DNA of 24,896 nt from an uncultured Acetatifactor sp. (GCA_910586515.1 CAJUGL010000049.1:1-24896), one strand, 5' to 3'. Shown: positions 8,104 through 15,937, counted from the first letter of the stretch. The notes: a model not told the origin generated them from the sequence alone. Made by a program: numbers and translations.

Positions 8104-8172
8104 ATGATTATGTATCTCCTTCTCTGCATCCCCATTTATGAACCACATGTCTCGCCTGATAAAAGCTTCTCC

Positions 8173-9744
8173 CTACGCCCGCAGCCGGAAGGTCTTCGGC
8201 GCCAGTTTATACACCAGAATACAGGCCAGAATGCTGTACAGCACACAGAAAACAATGGTCATCACCCCGAAAACCAGGGTCTGCATGCGGATCTGCATCA
8301 GGTAATAGCAGCCCAGGTAAGTCAGTATGGAAACCAGACGGTAGGTTCCCCCTTTCATCTGCGTTCCTGCCGTATAGGGCTGCAGCAGATAATAAATCGT
8401 CAGGTAATGAATGGAAAAGAAAACACTCATGCACAGGACCGATACCACCAGGACGGAGTAATTCAGCGGCTGGGGCGTCCCTCCCGAAACGAAAAGAAGC
8501 AAAGCCAGGCCCACTCCCATCACCAAAGCCGGAACCGCGTTGATTTTTATAATCTCCCGCAGACGTATCCGAAACAGCTTCAGCACAAATCCGGGCTGTT
8601 TGTAAAAAGAATAGGTCAGCAGGCTGTGGTCACAGTTCATGAACAGGGCCTGGGTAAAACCGGTTCCCCGGTTAATGGCATACATGATAAAGGCAAAATA
8701 AGGCAGCCATGTCAGCACCAGTTCATTGACTACGGGTTTCAGTTCCGGTTTCAGATACAGAAACAGTATGGTTCCGCAGACCAGAAAGGTGCAGACAGAG
8801 GCTATCTTTTCCGCGGAATTCCAGAGAATTTTCCGGTGCCTTTTGATAAACAGTTCGTTCAGGTACTCAAAGCCTTTTCTGTCACTGGAAATGGTGGTGT
8901 CTGTGGAAATCTTTTTCTCGCTGACTGTCTTGGCATTCTGTTTTACGCTGTCCATCTGGTGCAGGGAATCAGCCAAAAGCTGCTGATTGATTTCCCTGTA
9001 CTCCCTGAAGGAATAAATTTTGCCTGCGGACAGAAGCCCCAGGGGAATGGCGGCAAGCAGCAGCGAAACGGAAACCGCTTCTGGAAGCAGAATTCCCAGG
9101 GCCGGCAGTCCATAGGCTATGCCCAACAGCAGCGCCACGCAAACCCATCCCGCCTTTCCCAGTTTGTTTTCATTGTAAACCCTGCCGCTGCGCTCATAAT
9201 CCAGGAGAGAGCACGCCGCTGCCGTCAGCTTGCAGCCGCAGACGGAAAGGGGAAGCAGCAGGCACAGCCACAGCGGAAGCCCTGCCAGTAAACCGAATCC
9301 CACCATAAGGGGCAGAAAACCAACGGCGACTTTCAGGATGGAATAGGTATAGTTCGCAATTGTATACTCTCCGGCGTCCATCCGCATGAGTATCATGGCA
9401 TAATATTTGTCCCTGGAAGGGTTGAACAGCGCCGTGTTTGCATAGCTGCCGATCAGGGTCAGCGGCAGCAGAATGTGCAGAAACACCGCCCCTGTATCCA
9501 GGCCCTCATACAGTATCCCGGGTCCTGAAACCATCAGCAGAAGATACAGAAATTTCCCCAGAAATATGGTACACAGCTCCCACAAAACCGCCAGGACATT
9601 GGCAAATATTTTCAGTCCCCAGACCCCGTAGAGCGCATCCGGCAGCAGTTTTTTCACCAGTGGAATCTGCTTCAGGGAATGTAAAATGCCGTTCACACGA
9701 TAGGTATTTTTCAGGGAAAAGGATATTTTGAATGTTTTAATCAT
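8173..9744 (-). CDS. Large ABC transporter permease (about 10-12 TM)
   Basis: A 523-residue membrane protein with roughly ten to twelve hydrophobic segments and a cytosolic loop of about 60 polar residues near the middle (starting around FREYREINQQ). Its start overlaps the stop of the ABC ATPase gene by 8 bp, with GGAGG 6 nt upstream of the ATG at 9744. The frame is also open to 9795, but this lies within the ATPase gene and has no ribosome binding site. It probably forms the membrane half of an exporter with the ATPase at 9737-10444. I do not recognise the exact family. Large permeases of this type accompany BcrA-like ATPases in Firmicutes, often for lipids or antimicrobial peptides, but this is not shown here. 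Confidence 0.8.
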   Translation of the reverse strand: MIKTFKISFSLKNTYRVNGILHSLKQIPLVKKLLPDALYGVWGLKIFANVLAVLWELCTIFLGKFLYLLLMVSGPGILYEGLDTGAVFLHILLPLTLIGSYANTALFNPSRDKYYAMILMRMDAGEYTIANYTYSILKVAVGFLPLMVGFGLLAGLPLWLCLLLPLSVCGCKLTAAACSLLDYERSGRVYNENKLGKAGWVCVALLLGIAYGLPALGILLPEAVSVSLLLAAIPLGLLSAGKIYSFREYREINQQLLADSLHQMDSVKQNAKTVSEKKISTDTTISSDRKGFEYLNELFIKRHRKILWNSAEKIASVCTFLVCGTILFLYLKPELKPVVNELVLTWLPYFAFIMYAINRGTGFTQALFMNCDHSLLTYSFYKQPGFVLKLFRIRLREIIKINAVPALVMGVGLALLLFVSGGTPQPLNYSVLVVSVLCMSVFFSIHYLTIYYLLQPYTAGTQMKGGTYRLVSILTYLGCYYLMQIRMQTLVFGVMTIVFCVLYSILACILVYKLAPKTFRLRA

Positions 9745-10444
9745 GATCTTCCTCCCGAAGCGCGGCGATAATCTTGTCCCGGAACTCTCCCGCATCCAGA
9801 TGCTGCTTTTCCACCACTTCCAGTTCCCCGTGATTCAGGAGGACAATTTCGTCGCACAAATCCAGGGCCAGGTCCATGATATGGGTGGAAAACAGGATAA
9901 TGCGGCCGCTTTTCAGGGAGCGGAGCAGCTGCTTCATCTCCTCCGCCACCACCACATCCAGGGAGGTCAGAGGTTCGTCCAGAAGCAGCAGATTGGGCCG
10001 GGCGATAATGTTCACCAACATCTGCATCTTGTTTTTCATGCCGTGGGAATAATCCTTCAGCAGTTTGTCCCGGTCCTCCGGGGCAATGCTCATGTAGTCA
10101 AAATATTCGTCCAGGGGTCTGGCAGCCCCGATGGTCTTCTCGTTTATGTCCAGGAAAAATTTCAGAAATTCCCTTCCGGTGAGGAATTCCGGCACCGTTG
10201 GCGTGGAAAGGACATAGCCGATATCCTGGGGCGTAATCTCCCGCCTGCCCGTCTCTGTCTCCAGAAAGAAGGCTCCCCCGTCTGCCCGGATATCCCGGTT
10301 GAGGCAGTTGAACAGGGTGGTTTTGCCTGCGCCGTTCCTGCCCAGAAGGCCGTAAATTTTGCCCTCTTCAAAGGTGAAGGTGATGTCCCGCAGGACCTCC
10401 TTTTTCTCAAAATGCTTGGATAAGTGTTCGATTATAAATTTCAT
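9737..10444 (-). CDS. ABC transporter ATP-binding protein (BcrA-like)
   Basis: A 235-residue stand-alone ABC ATPase. It has Walker A GRNGAGKTT (35-43), Walker B LLLLDEP (152-158, catalytic E157) and the switch histidine H188 in FSTHIMD. The signature motif is the divergent YSHGMK (132-137) instead of LSGGQ, as seen in some exporter ATPases. Dimerisation at the large permease encoded 8 bp into its 3' end is expected. The ATG at 10444 follows a GTGAGGAGA site and overlaps by 4 nt (ATGA) the stop codon of a truncated XRE regulator gene, so its translation may be coupled to that remnant. A promoter is found at 10682-10710. Confidence 0.9.
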   Translation of the reverse strand: MKFIIEHLSKHFEKKEVLRDITFTFEEGKIYGLLGRNGAGKTTLFNCLNRDIRADGGAFFLETETGRREITPQDIGYVLSTPTVPEFLTGREFLKFFLDINEKTIGAARPLDEYFDYMSIAPEDRDKLLKDYSHGMKNKMQMLVNIIARPNLLLLDEPLTSLDVVVAEEMKQLLRSLKSGRIILFSTHIMDLALDLCDEIVLLNHGELEVVEKQHLDAGEFRDKIIAALREEDHD

Positions 10445-10575
10445 GTATTTCTCCTCACAGTCTGTTTATCGTTGCTTTTTTGTCGGCAGGTCTGCCTGGA
10501 GACCTCCAGTACATCCGCCAGTTCTTCCTGATTCATACCGCAGTTTTTTCGAATTTCTTCCAGGCGGTTCTTCAT
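10441..10575 (-). pseudogene. Truncated XRE-family HTH regulator (44 aa), coupled to ABC ATPase
   Basis: The frame begins at an ATG (10575) with a strong GGAGGG ribosome binding site. It encodes MKNRLEEIRKNCGMNQEELA, the standard opening of small XRE regulators of about 65-70 residues that usually lead ABC exporter operons. It matches through VSRQT at the recognition helix and then departs into an unrelated basic tail of 15 residues, ending at a TGA that overlaps the ATPase ATG (ATGA). The second half of the HTH domain is missing, so DNA binding is unlikely. The intact start, promoter and stop/start overlap mean it may survive as a translational leader. Confidence 0.72.
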
Positions 10576-10681
10576 GGCTGCCCTCCTCTCTCATCCCGGG
10601 CTGCCCGCTTCCGGCATCCTTCCCGCTTTTGTCCGTCCGGGAAAAGCCGTGCTGTATGTAAAGCGTGCTTTTCATATTTCG

Positions 10682-10710
10682 ATTATAATCCGCTTTCCCC
10701 AAAATATCAA
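10682..10710 (-). promoter_or_regulatory. Sigma-A promoter of the second ABC operon
   Basis: On the minus strand TTGATA (-35, 10705-10710) and TATAAT (-10, 10682-10687) are separated by 17 bp. The -10 lies inside a perfect 10-bp palindrome, GATTATAATC (10681-10690), a possible operator. The predicted start near 10675 leaves a leader of about 100 nt before the truncated XRE frame. Confidence 0.75.
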
Positions 10711-10731
10711 GGATACTTTCCGTCTAAAGCT

Positions 10732-10788
10732 TCTCGCAAAATTGCACAGAGCGCAAATTGCACAGAGCGCAATTTTGACTTCGCGAGA
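10732..10788. repeat. Imperfect hairpin containing a 16-bp tandem duplication
   Basis: The 16-mer ATTGCACAGAGCGCAA occurs twice head to tail without mismatch (10741-10756 and 10757-10772). Around it are inverted arms: TCTCGC (10732-10737) plus AAAATTGC (10738-10745) pair with GCAATTTT (10769-10776) and GCGAGA (10783-10788), with a 6-nt bulge. It lies about 17 bp past the XRE stop on the minus strand, so it could end that transcript, although no T-run follows. Confidence 0.6.
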
Positions 10789-10796
10789 GAGGCTGT

Positions 10797-10807
10797 CTGA
10801 ACTGTTA
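10797..10807. repeat. Half-site of the dispersed palindrome, copy 3
   Basis: CTGAACTGTTA is identical to the right arm of the palindrome at 7012-7041, and the flanking CTGT at 10793-10796 also matches (CTGT next to CTGAAC is the reverse complement of GTTCAGACAG at 7016-7025). It overlaps the XRE stop codon (10805-10807). No matching left arm is present. Confidence 0.45.
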
Positions 10808-11065
10808 AAGCTTATCATTTAAAATCATGTTCTCATACCTGCCGAAAATATCGTCATAAGAAAAACCAAGCACCAATTTCAGTATCACAAGGTCAGAAGC
10901 AAAAATGTTGCGGTTTCCCTGTTCGATTTTTGAATAGGTTGATTCAGACATCCTGCTTCCATATAAATTTGCCTTCCGTACCACATCCACCTGGGTATAA
11001 CCTGCACGTTTTCGAAATGCTTTCAATGTTTCTCCAATCGGAATGTCAAGAATTACTTTGGTCAT
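10805..11065 (-). CDS. XRE-family HTH transcriptional regulator
   Basis: An 86-residue regulator consisting almost entirely of an XRE/Cro-type helix-turn-helix domain (about residues 12-70). The YTQVDVVRKA helix, STYSKIEQG recognition region and final hydrophobic helix VILKLVLG are in the expected order. A linker insert (LYGSRMS) between the two HTH helices is slightly longer than usual. No effector domain is attached. The ATG at 11065 follows AAAGGAAGA. The gene is divergent from the 801-residue protein gene, with the two promoters only about 30 bp apart. It is therefore a good candidate repressor of that gene and of itself. Confidence 0.85.
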   Translation of the reverse strand: MTKVILDIPIGETLKAFRKRAGYTQVDVVRKANLYGSRMSESTYSKIEQGNRNIFASDLVILKLVLGFSYDDIFGRYENMILNDKL

Positions 11066-11115
11066 ATTTACTGATCTTCCTTTCTGAACCGGACTATATC
11101 GTCTGATTTCTATTG

Positions 11116-11124
11116 ATTATAGCA
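11116..11124 (-). promoter_or_regulatory. Extended -10 promoter of the XRE gene
   Basis: On the minus strand TGCTATAAT is a perfect extended -10 element (TGnTATAAT). No good -35 hexamer lies at 16-18 bp. The predicted start is near 11109, about 44 nt before the XRE ATG. Confidence 0.6.
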
Positions 11125-11151
11125 AAAAATAAGGGAATCCCCATGAGAAAA

Positions 11152-11180
11152 TTGCTTTTTTTCCCAAAATGACATATACT
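11152..11180 (+). promoter_or_regulatory. Sigma-A promoter of the 801-residue protein gene
   Basis: TTGCTT (-35, 11152-11157) and TATACT (-10, 11175-11180) are separated by 17 bp. The start near 11187 gives a leader of about 83 nt that contains a 13-bp direct repeat at 11212-11240. Confidence 0.65.
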
Positions 11181-11211
11181 GGAATCATACGAAAATCAGC
11201 CTCATCAGGGC

Positions 11212-11240
11212 GGAAACAGGAAAAAATGGAAACAGGAAAA
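11212..11240 (+). repeat. 13-bp direct repeat in leader
   Basis: GGAAACAGGAAAA occurs at 11212-11224 and again at 11228-11240, a 16-bp period. It lies just after the predicted start of transcription of the 801-residue protein gene, so it could be a regulator binding site; purine-rich chance repetition is also possible. Confidence 0.5.
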
Positions 11241-11269
11241 TTGCTTTCTAAAGAACCAGGAGAAAAAAC

Positions 11270-13675
11270 ATGAAAAAAACAGTCATCGTGAACATTTATA
11301 ACTTTATCCGCATGTCCCATGTAGAGCCCAGCATCTTCATCCAGGACGATTTTGAAACTGTCCGAAACCAGATCATTTTGATCCGCCAGTATGGTTTCCC
11401 GGCAACTTACGCCCTGAAATACGATACTCTCATGGAGCCGCGTTACCAGGAGCTGCTGAAAAACCATACCGGTGAAGGCGACGAAATCTCCGCCTGGTGG
11501 GAAATCACCCAGCCGCTGTGCCAAAAGGCGGGCGTAACCTTCCGCGGGGCATGGACGGAGGAATTCGACGAGCGGGTGAACAGCGCCTACTGCATCGGTT
11601 ACACCCCGGAAGAGAGGCGGAAACTGGTGGACGCCTACATGGACGACTTTAAACAGGTATTCGGCTTCTATCCCAAAACCATCGGTTCCTGGGTTTTGGA
11701 TACGGTGACCATATCCCATGCTGCTGAAAAGTACGGTATCGTGGGAAGCGCCATCTGCCGGGATCAGATGGGAACTGACGGTTTCACGCTATGGGGCGGT
11801 TTCCCCAACGGCATCTATTACCCGAGCCGCCGCAACGAAAACATGCCCGCCAATACTCCCGACGGGCAGCTTGACATACCCATGTTCCGGCTGCTTGGCC
11901 CTGACCCCATCTACAACTTCGAGCAGGATGTGCGCTCCGGCCTTCAGGGTGTCTACACTTTGGAACCCTCCTGGCTTATCGGCAGAAACGAGAAATGGAT
12001 TTCCTGGTTTTTCGGATGCCTCACGGAGGAAGATTCCCTGGGGGTAGGCTATGCCCATGTGGGGCAGGAAAACAATTTTCTCTGGGAAAACATCAAACCG
12101 GGCATGGAACCCCAGTTAAAGCATCTGAAAAAACTCCGGCAGGAAGGAAAAGTCCGCATTGAAACCATGGCGGACAGCAGCGCCTGGTTTAAACGCGCCT
12201 ACCGCCTGACTCCGCCCATGACCTTCCAGGCTTCCGGGGACTGGGATACGGAGCGGAATCTTTCCGCCCAGTGGTACGCCTGCAGCAATTACCGCCTGGG
12301 CTTTTTGGGGGAGGAAGGCCATCTGCGCATCCGGGATTTCTTCCTGTACCGTCAGGAGTATCCCTCCAGATATCTGAATGCCCCCATGGACAATGCCAAG
12401 AGCAATTTCGACGCTCTTCCCGTATTGTATCCCCAAATCTGGATTGACCAAAGATGGACCGGTCAGAGGCCCTTTATCCGGCTGACAGATGAAAACGGAC
12501 AGGAGCCTCTGGGAAAAATCGTTTATCAGGCTCTGGACGAGCTTACCGCCCAGGCAGTTCTCTCCGAAGAAAAGTCCGGCGCACGGCTGGCCTGCTTTAC
12601 CATGCATCCTGACCGCGTTCTGTTGGAGGGGGATTACCGCCTGTGCTTTGATACCCTTCCGGTCTTTCGTTCCCTGGAAAACGACGGAAAAGAGATTTCC
12701 ATGGAATACCGGGGATTTTCTTTCGGTTTTACGGTGGAAACAGGCAGAATCCTCCGGGCGGACACAGAGGGTGTGGTCCTTTGTCCGGAAGAGGGAAAAA
12801 TCAGCCTCCGCCTGGGCGTAGCCGCAGACAAACAGACCATATTTTCACAGGAATACCTGGCAGGCCAGGTCCCGGAACCGTCCTTCCAGGGCGGGGCAGA
12901 CAGCATTCCCCACTGCAAAACAGCCGGCGCCTTCCAGGTACCTCCCATGGCGCCTGTTATGGAGCCGAAATCCTGCGTCTTCCCGGCAGGCTCCGTGCAG
13001 CAAATCCGCATCCATGCCCCGGAGTCCGGTGAAATCCGCTATACTTTGGACGGCACACAGCCCGCAAAGGATTCGCCCTGCTATACCGAGCCTCTCACCG
13101 TACAGTCCGACACAGACATCACCGCCGGTCTGTTTCTTCCGGATGGACGATGCAGCGAAATAATATCATCGAAATACCGTTTTTCCGTTCCTGGGATTCG
13201 TCTTACAAGCGAAACGCGTTTTGATCCCCGTCCCGTGTTCCGGGGAAATGGCATTGCGGATCTTCTGGAGCCTGTCCGGGGTTCCCTGGACTATCTGGAC
13301 GGCAGGTGGCGGGGCACCCTGGGGAATCTGGAAATCTGCGGACAGCTTCCGGCGCCTATGCCCGTAGAGCAGATCACCGTGGGCTTCCTCTCCCATCACC
13401 GCGTGGGCGTTATTTATCCGGAATTTCTGGAGCTTTACACCGGGCCTGACCCGGAGCATATGACCCTCACTGCCAGACTGGAAATTCCCTGTAAACCCTG
13501 CGCCCGGGAAATCGCCGTACAGGATTTCTCTCTTCCCGTCCGGGACGTAATCGGCGCTTTCCGGTTTGTGGCGCACAGATATGCGAAAATGCCTCAATGG
13601 TGCTGTTACAGAGGCTCCGCCGGCGTGTTTACCATGGCGGATAATATTATCGTCTCTCCCGGGGACATGCCATAG
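11270..13675 (+). CDS. Large multidomain protein, deacetylase/glycosidase-like barrel with CHB_HEX_C-type and discoidin-like domains
   Basis: An 801-residue protein with AGGAG 7 nt before its ATG. Residues about 1-300 look like a NodB/GH57-type (beta/alpha) barrel: VIVNIYNFIRMSH opening strand, SIFIQDDFETVRNQI, FRGAWTEEFDERVN and the GSWVLDTVTISHAAEKYGI segment. A middle beta-rich region (about 330-560) follows. Residues about 570-640 contain GEIRYTLDGTQPAKDSPCYT, typical of the chitobiase/beta-hexosaminidase C-terminal (CHB_HEX_C) fold. The last 150 residues resemble a discoidin-type beta sandwich. These modules point to glycan processing, but there is no signal peptide, so the enzyme would be cytosolic. 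I cannot name catalytic residues or a substrate. It is divergent from an XRE regulator gene. Confidence 0.72.
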   Translation: MKKTVIVNIYNFIRMSHVEPSIFIQDDFETVRNQIILIRQYGFPATYALKYDTLMEPRYQELLKNHTGEGDEISAWWEITQPLCQKAGVTFRGAWTEEFDERVNSAYCIGYTPEERRKLVDAYMDDFKQVFGFYPKTIGSWVLDTVTISHAAEKYGIVGSAICRDQMGTDGFTLWGGFPNGIYYPSRRNENMPANTPDGQLDIPMFRLLGPDPIYNFEQDVRSGLQGVYTLEPSWLIGRNEKWISWFFGCLTEEDSLGVGYAHVGQENNFLWENIKPGMEPQLKHLKKLRQEGKVRIETMADSSAWFKRAYRLTPPMTFQASGDWDTERNLSAQWYACSNYRLGFLGEEGHLRIRDFFLYRQEYPSRYLNAPMDNAKSNFDALPVLYPQIWIDQRWTGQRPFIRLTDENGQEPLGKIVYQALDELTAQAVLSEEKSGARLACFTMHPDRVLLEGDYRLCFDTLPVFRSLENDGKEISMEYRGFSFGFTVETGRILRADTEGVVLCPEEGKISLRLGVAADKQTIFSQEYLAGQVPEPSFQGGADSIPHCKTAGAFQVPPMAPVMEPKSCVFPAGSVQQIRIHAPESGEIRYTLDGTQPAKDSPCYTEPLTVQSDTDITAGLFLPDGRCSEIISSKYRFSVPGIRLTSETRFDPRPVFRGNGIADLLEPVRGSLDYLDGRWRGTLGNLEICGQLPAPMPVEQITVGFLSHHRVGVIYPEFLELYTGPDPEHMTLTARLEIPCKPCAREIAVQDFSLPVRDVIGAFRFVAHRYAKMPQWCCYRGSAGVFTMADNIIVSPGDMP

Positions 13676-13697
13676 GATAAGGTAAAAAGATAAGGCA

Positions 13698-13722
13698 GGC
13701 AGCAGAAAGCGCTGCTGTCTTT
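13698..13722 (+). terminator. Weak hairpin after the 801-residue gene
   Basis: GGCAGCAG (13698-13705) pairs with CTGCTGTC (13712-13719), including one G-U pair, around a 6-nt loop, followed by TTTG. It lies 22 bp past the stop codon. The short T-run makes it a weak terminator, so some read-through into the AAA/nuclease gene is possible. Confidence 0.4.
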
Positions 13723-13749
13723 GAAATCATTCAGGAGGTTGCTGAAAAG

Positions 13750-15324
13750 ATGGGAAATTATTTGAATATCGGCAATGCCGGTTTTGCTGCAATCAGAAAA
13801 GGAATCTATATCGACAAAACCGGCCTGATCTCCTTCCTTAATAATGTTCTCGGTACAGCTGATAAACTGATTTGTGTAAGCAGACCAAGGCGGTTCGGCA
13901 AATCGTTTGCAGCGAAAATGCTGTGTGCATATTATGATAAAAGCTGTGACTCCCGAGAACTGTTCCAGGGAACGGAAATTAACGGGGATACTTCTTTTGA
14001 AAAATACCTGAATCATTACAATGTAATCTATCTGGATATTACACTGTTCACTTCCCGGGCTTCCGACATAAGGAATGTGGTGCGTGACATCAACCAGGCA
14101 GTCACGGAAGAAATCGCGGAAACATTCCCCGGAGTACCGAAAGGAGCTGACCTGGCTGAAACCCTTGTTTGCACTGCCAAATCCACAGGTCAGAAATTTA
14201 TCATGATCATCGACGAGTGGGATGCGCTTATACGTGAAGCAAAAGACGATATTACAGTACAGAAAGAATATATTTTTTTCCTGCGGAGCCTCTTCAAGAG
14301 CAGTTGGACAGATGTAATATTTGACGCTGCTTATATAACGGGAATTTTGCCTATCAAAAAATACGGCACACAGTCGGCAATGACAGATTTCCGGGAATAT
14401 ACCATGCTCGCCCCAAAGCGTCTTGCGGAATATGTGGGTTTCACAGAGAGCGAAGTTCAGATGCTTTGCGGCAGATACGGCATGGATTTTGAAGAAGCCC
14501 GAAGATGGTACGATGGCTATTCTTTCAGACGGGTAAAGTCCGTATACAGCCCAAGCTCTGTAATTGAAGCAGTCAGAAATGAGGAATTCGGCAACTACTG
14601 GACCCAGTCAGAAACCTATGAGTCTCTCAAACTTTACATTGAAATGGATGAAGACGGTCTGAAGGAGTCCATTGTCCAGATGATTGGAGGAATGCGGGTT
14701 AAAATAGACGCAGGCACCTTTCAGAATGACTTGACCACACTCAAATGCAGAGACGATGTCCTGACACTCCTGGTTCATCTTGGCTACCTGGCTTACGACG
14801 CAGACAACAGAATGGTATACATTCCCAATGAGGAAGTCCGGGAAGAATTTATCCGTGCGGTAACCACCGGAAAACATACGGAAGTCGCAAAGCTGATCCG
14901 CAATTCCGATCATCTGTTGGAAGCCACCCTGAACAAGGATGAAGAGGCTGTCGCGGCAGCGATGGATGAAGCACACACGGCAGCAACAGCACCGACTTTT
15001 TACAATAATGAACAGGCTCTCCGCAGTGTTATCCGAATGTCTTATATCAGCTGCCTGGATGAATTTCTTAAAATTGAAGAACTGCCGTCAGGACACGGAT
15101 ACGCAGATGTGGTGTTCTTCCCCAGAAAAACCTCCTCCCTGCCGCTGCTATTGATTGAATTAAAGTGGGACAGAACAGAGTATGGCGCAATTGCACAGAT
15201 TAAAAACAAAGATTATCCACAAGCATTAAAAGAATATGGCGGAAATCTTCTTCTGGTGGGAATCAATTACAATCCCAAGACCAGAAAACATTCCTGTAAA
15301 ATAGAAAGTTTTCGCAAAAAGTAG
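13750..15324 (+). CDS. AAA-ATPase-like / PD-(D/E)XK nuclease-like protein
   Basis: A 524-residue protein of the AAA-ATPase_like (PF09820) plus PD-(D/E)XK nuclease (PF08011) architecture that is abundant and often multi-copy in gut Clostridia and Bacteroides. The N-terminus has IYIDKTGLI and a modified P-loop SRPRRFGKS (44-52) that lacks the normal GxxxxGK spacing. IMIIDEWD (151-158) provides Walker B. The C-terminal nuclease core is intact: D453 in YADVVFFP, then E470 and K472 in LLIELKWD. An AGGAGG site stands 11 nt before the ATG. Members are proposed to be mobile or defence-related, but their function is unproven. No transposase, repeats or partner genes are nearby. Confidence 0.88.
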   Translation: MGNYLNIGNAGFAAIRKGIYIDKTGLISFLNNVLGTADKLICVSRPRRFGKSFAAKMLCAYYDKSCDSRELFQGTEINGDTSFEKYLNHYNVIYLDITLFTSRASDIRNVVRDINQAVTEEIAETFPGVPKGADLAETLVCTAKSTGQKFIMIIDEWDALIREAKDDITVQKEYIFFLRSLFKSSWTDVIFDAAYITGILPIKKYGTQSAMTDFREYTMLAPKRLAEYVGFTESEVQMLCGRYGMDFEEARRWYDGYSFRRVKSVYSPSSVIEAVRNEEFGNYWTQSETYESLKLYIEMDEDGLKESIVQMIGGMRVKIDAGTFQNDLTTLKCRDDVLTLLVHLGYLAYDADNRMVYIPNEEVREEFIRAVTTGKHTEVAKLIRNSDHLLEATLNKDEEAVAAAMDEAHTAATAPTFYNNEQALRSVIRMSYISCLDEFLKIEELPSGHGYADVVFFPRKTSSLPLLLIELKWDRTEYGAIAQIKNKDYPQALKEYGGNLLLVGINYNPKTRKHSCKIESFRKK

Positions 15325-15345
15325 TGCAGAAGAAGAACTGCCGAA

Positions 15346-15385
15346 GCTGCCTGCATTCAGGACACTTCACCCAAATGCAGGCAGC
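15346..15385. terminator. Bidirectional intrinsic terminator between convergent genes
   Basis: GCTGCCTGCATT (15346-15357) and AATGCAGGCAGC (15374-15385) form a perfect 12-bp stem with a 16-nt loop. It starts 22 bp past the AAA/nuclease stop and ends 15 bp before the pyrophosphatase stop. The plus side is followed by pyrimidine-rich TCCCTTCTATTCC, and the minus side by TTCGGCAGTTCTTC. Confidence 0.7.
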
Positions 15386-15400
15386 TCCCTTCTATTCCTG

Positions 15401-15937
15401 CTACCCCTCCGGCAGAAATTTCTTCTTATAATTCTCAATACAGTCCTCAATAACCTTCACGGCTTCCTGGGCACCGCCGAATTCGTTGACCACAGTGGTC
15501 TTTCCCTCCAGAAATTTATAGACGGAAAAGAAATGCTTCAGTTCCTCGAAAATATGTTTCGGCAGTTCCGAAATATCGGTATATTTCATGTAGGTAGGAT
15601 CACCGTAGGGAATGGCGATGATCTTCTCGTCTCCCAGGCCGCTGTCCTCCATCCGCATGACGCCAATGGGATAACAGCGCACCAGAGTCAGGGGCTGTAT
15701 GGCTTCCGAACAGAGCACCAGAACATCCAGGGGATCATGATCATCTCCGTAAGTTCTGGGAATAAAGCCGTAATTCATGGGATAATGGGTGGCCGTAAAC
15801 AGGATCCTGTCCAGGATCAGCATCCCTGTCTCCTTGTCCAGTTCGTATTTCTTGTTGCTTCCCTTGGGTATTTCGATTACCGAAATGAAATCCGTGGGGA
15901 AAATTCTCTCTTCGCTGATGTCATGCCAAATATTCAT
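15401..15937 (-). CDS. ppa: Inorganic pyrophosphatase, family I
   Basis: A soluble family I pyrophosphatase (PPi + H2O to 2 Pi) that pulls biosynthetic reactions forward. The 178 residues are the normal bacterial length. The metal-binding signature GDDHDPLDVLVL places D66, D68 and D71 like Asp65, Asp67 and Asp70 of the E. coli enzyme. The YELDKETG segment (31-38) and HYPMNYGFIP (51-60) are also conserved. The frame is open to 16045, but the ATG at 15937 is the right start: GGAAGGAG lies about 9 nt upstream and the upstream part has no homology. It follows ptsI by 89 bp and is probably co-transcribed with it. A terminator follows. Confidence 0.95.
   Translation of the reverse strand: MNIWHDISEERIFPTDFISVIEIPKGSNKKYELDKETGMLILDRILFTATHYPMNYGFIPRTYGDDHDPLDVLVLCSEAIQPLTLVRCYPIGVMRMEDSGLGDEKIIAIPYGDPTYMKYTDISELPKHIFEELKHFFSVYKFLEGKTTVVNEFGGAQEAVKVIEDCIENYKKKFLPEG

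Noticed and set aside
8104..9291. 395-residue open frame on the plus strand
   Set aside because: Antisense shadow of the 523-residue permease gene: rich in Gln, His and Pro from the reverse reading of hydrophobic codons, with no start signal.
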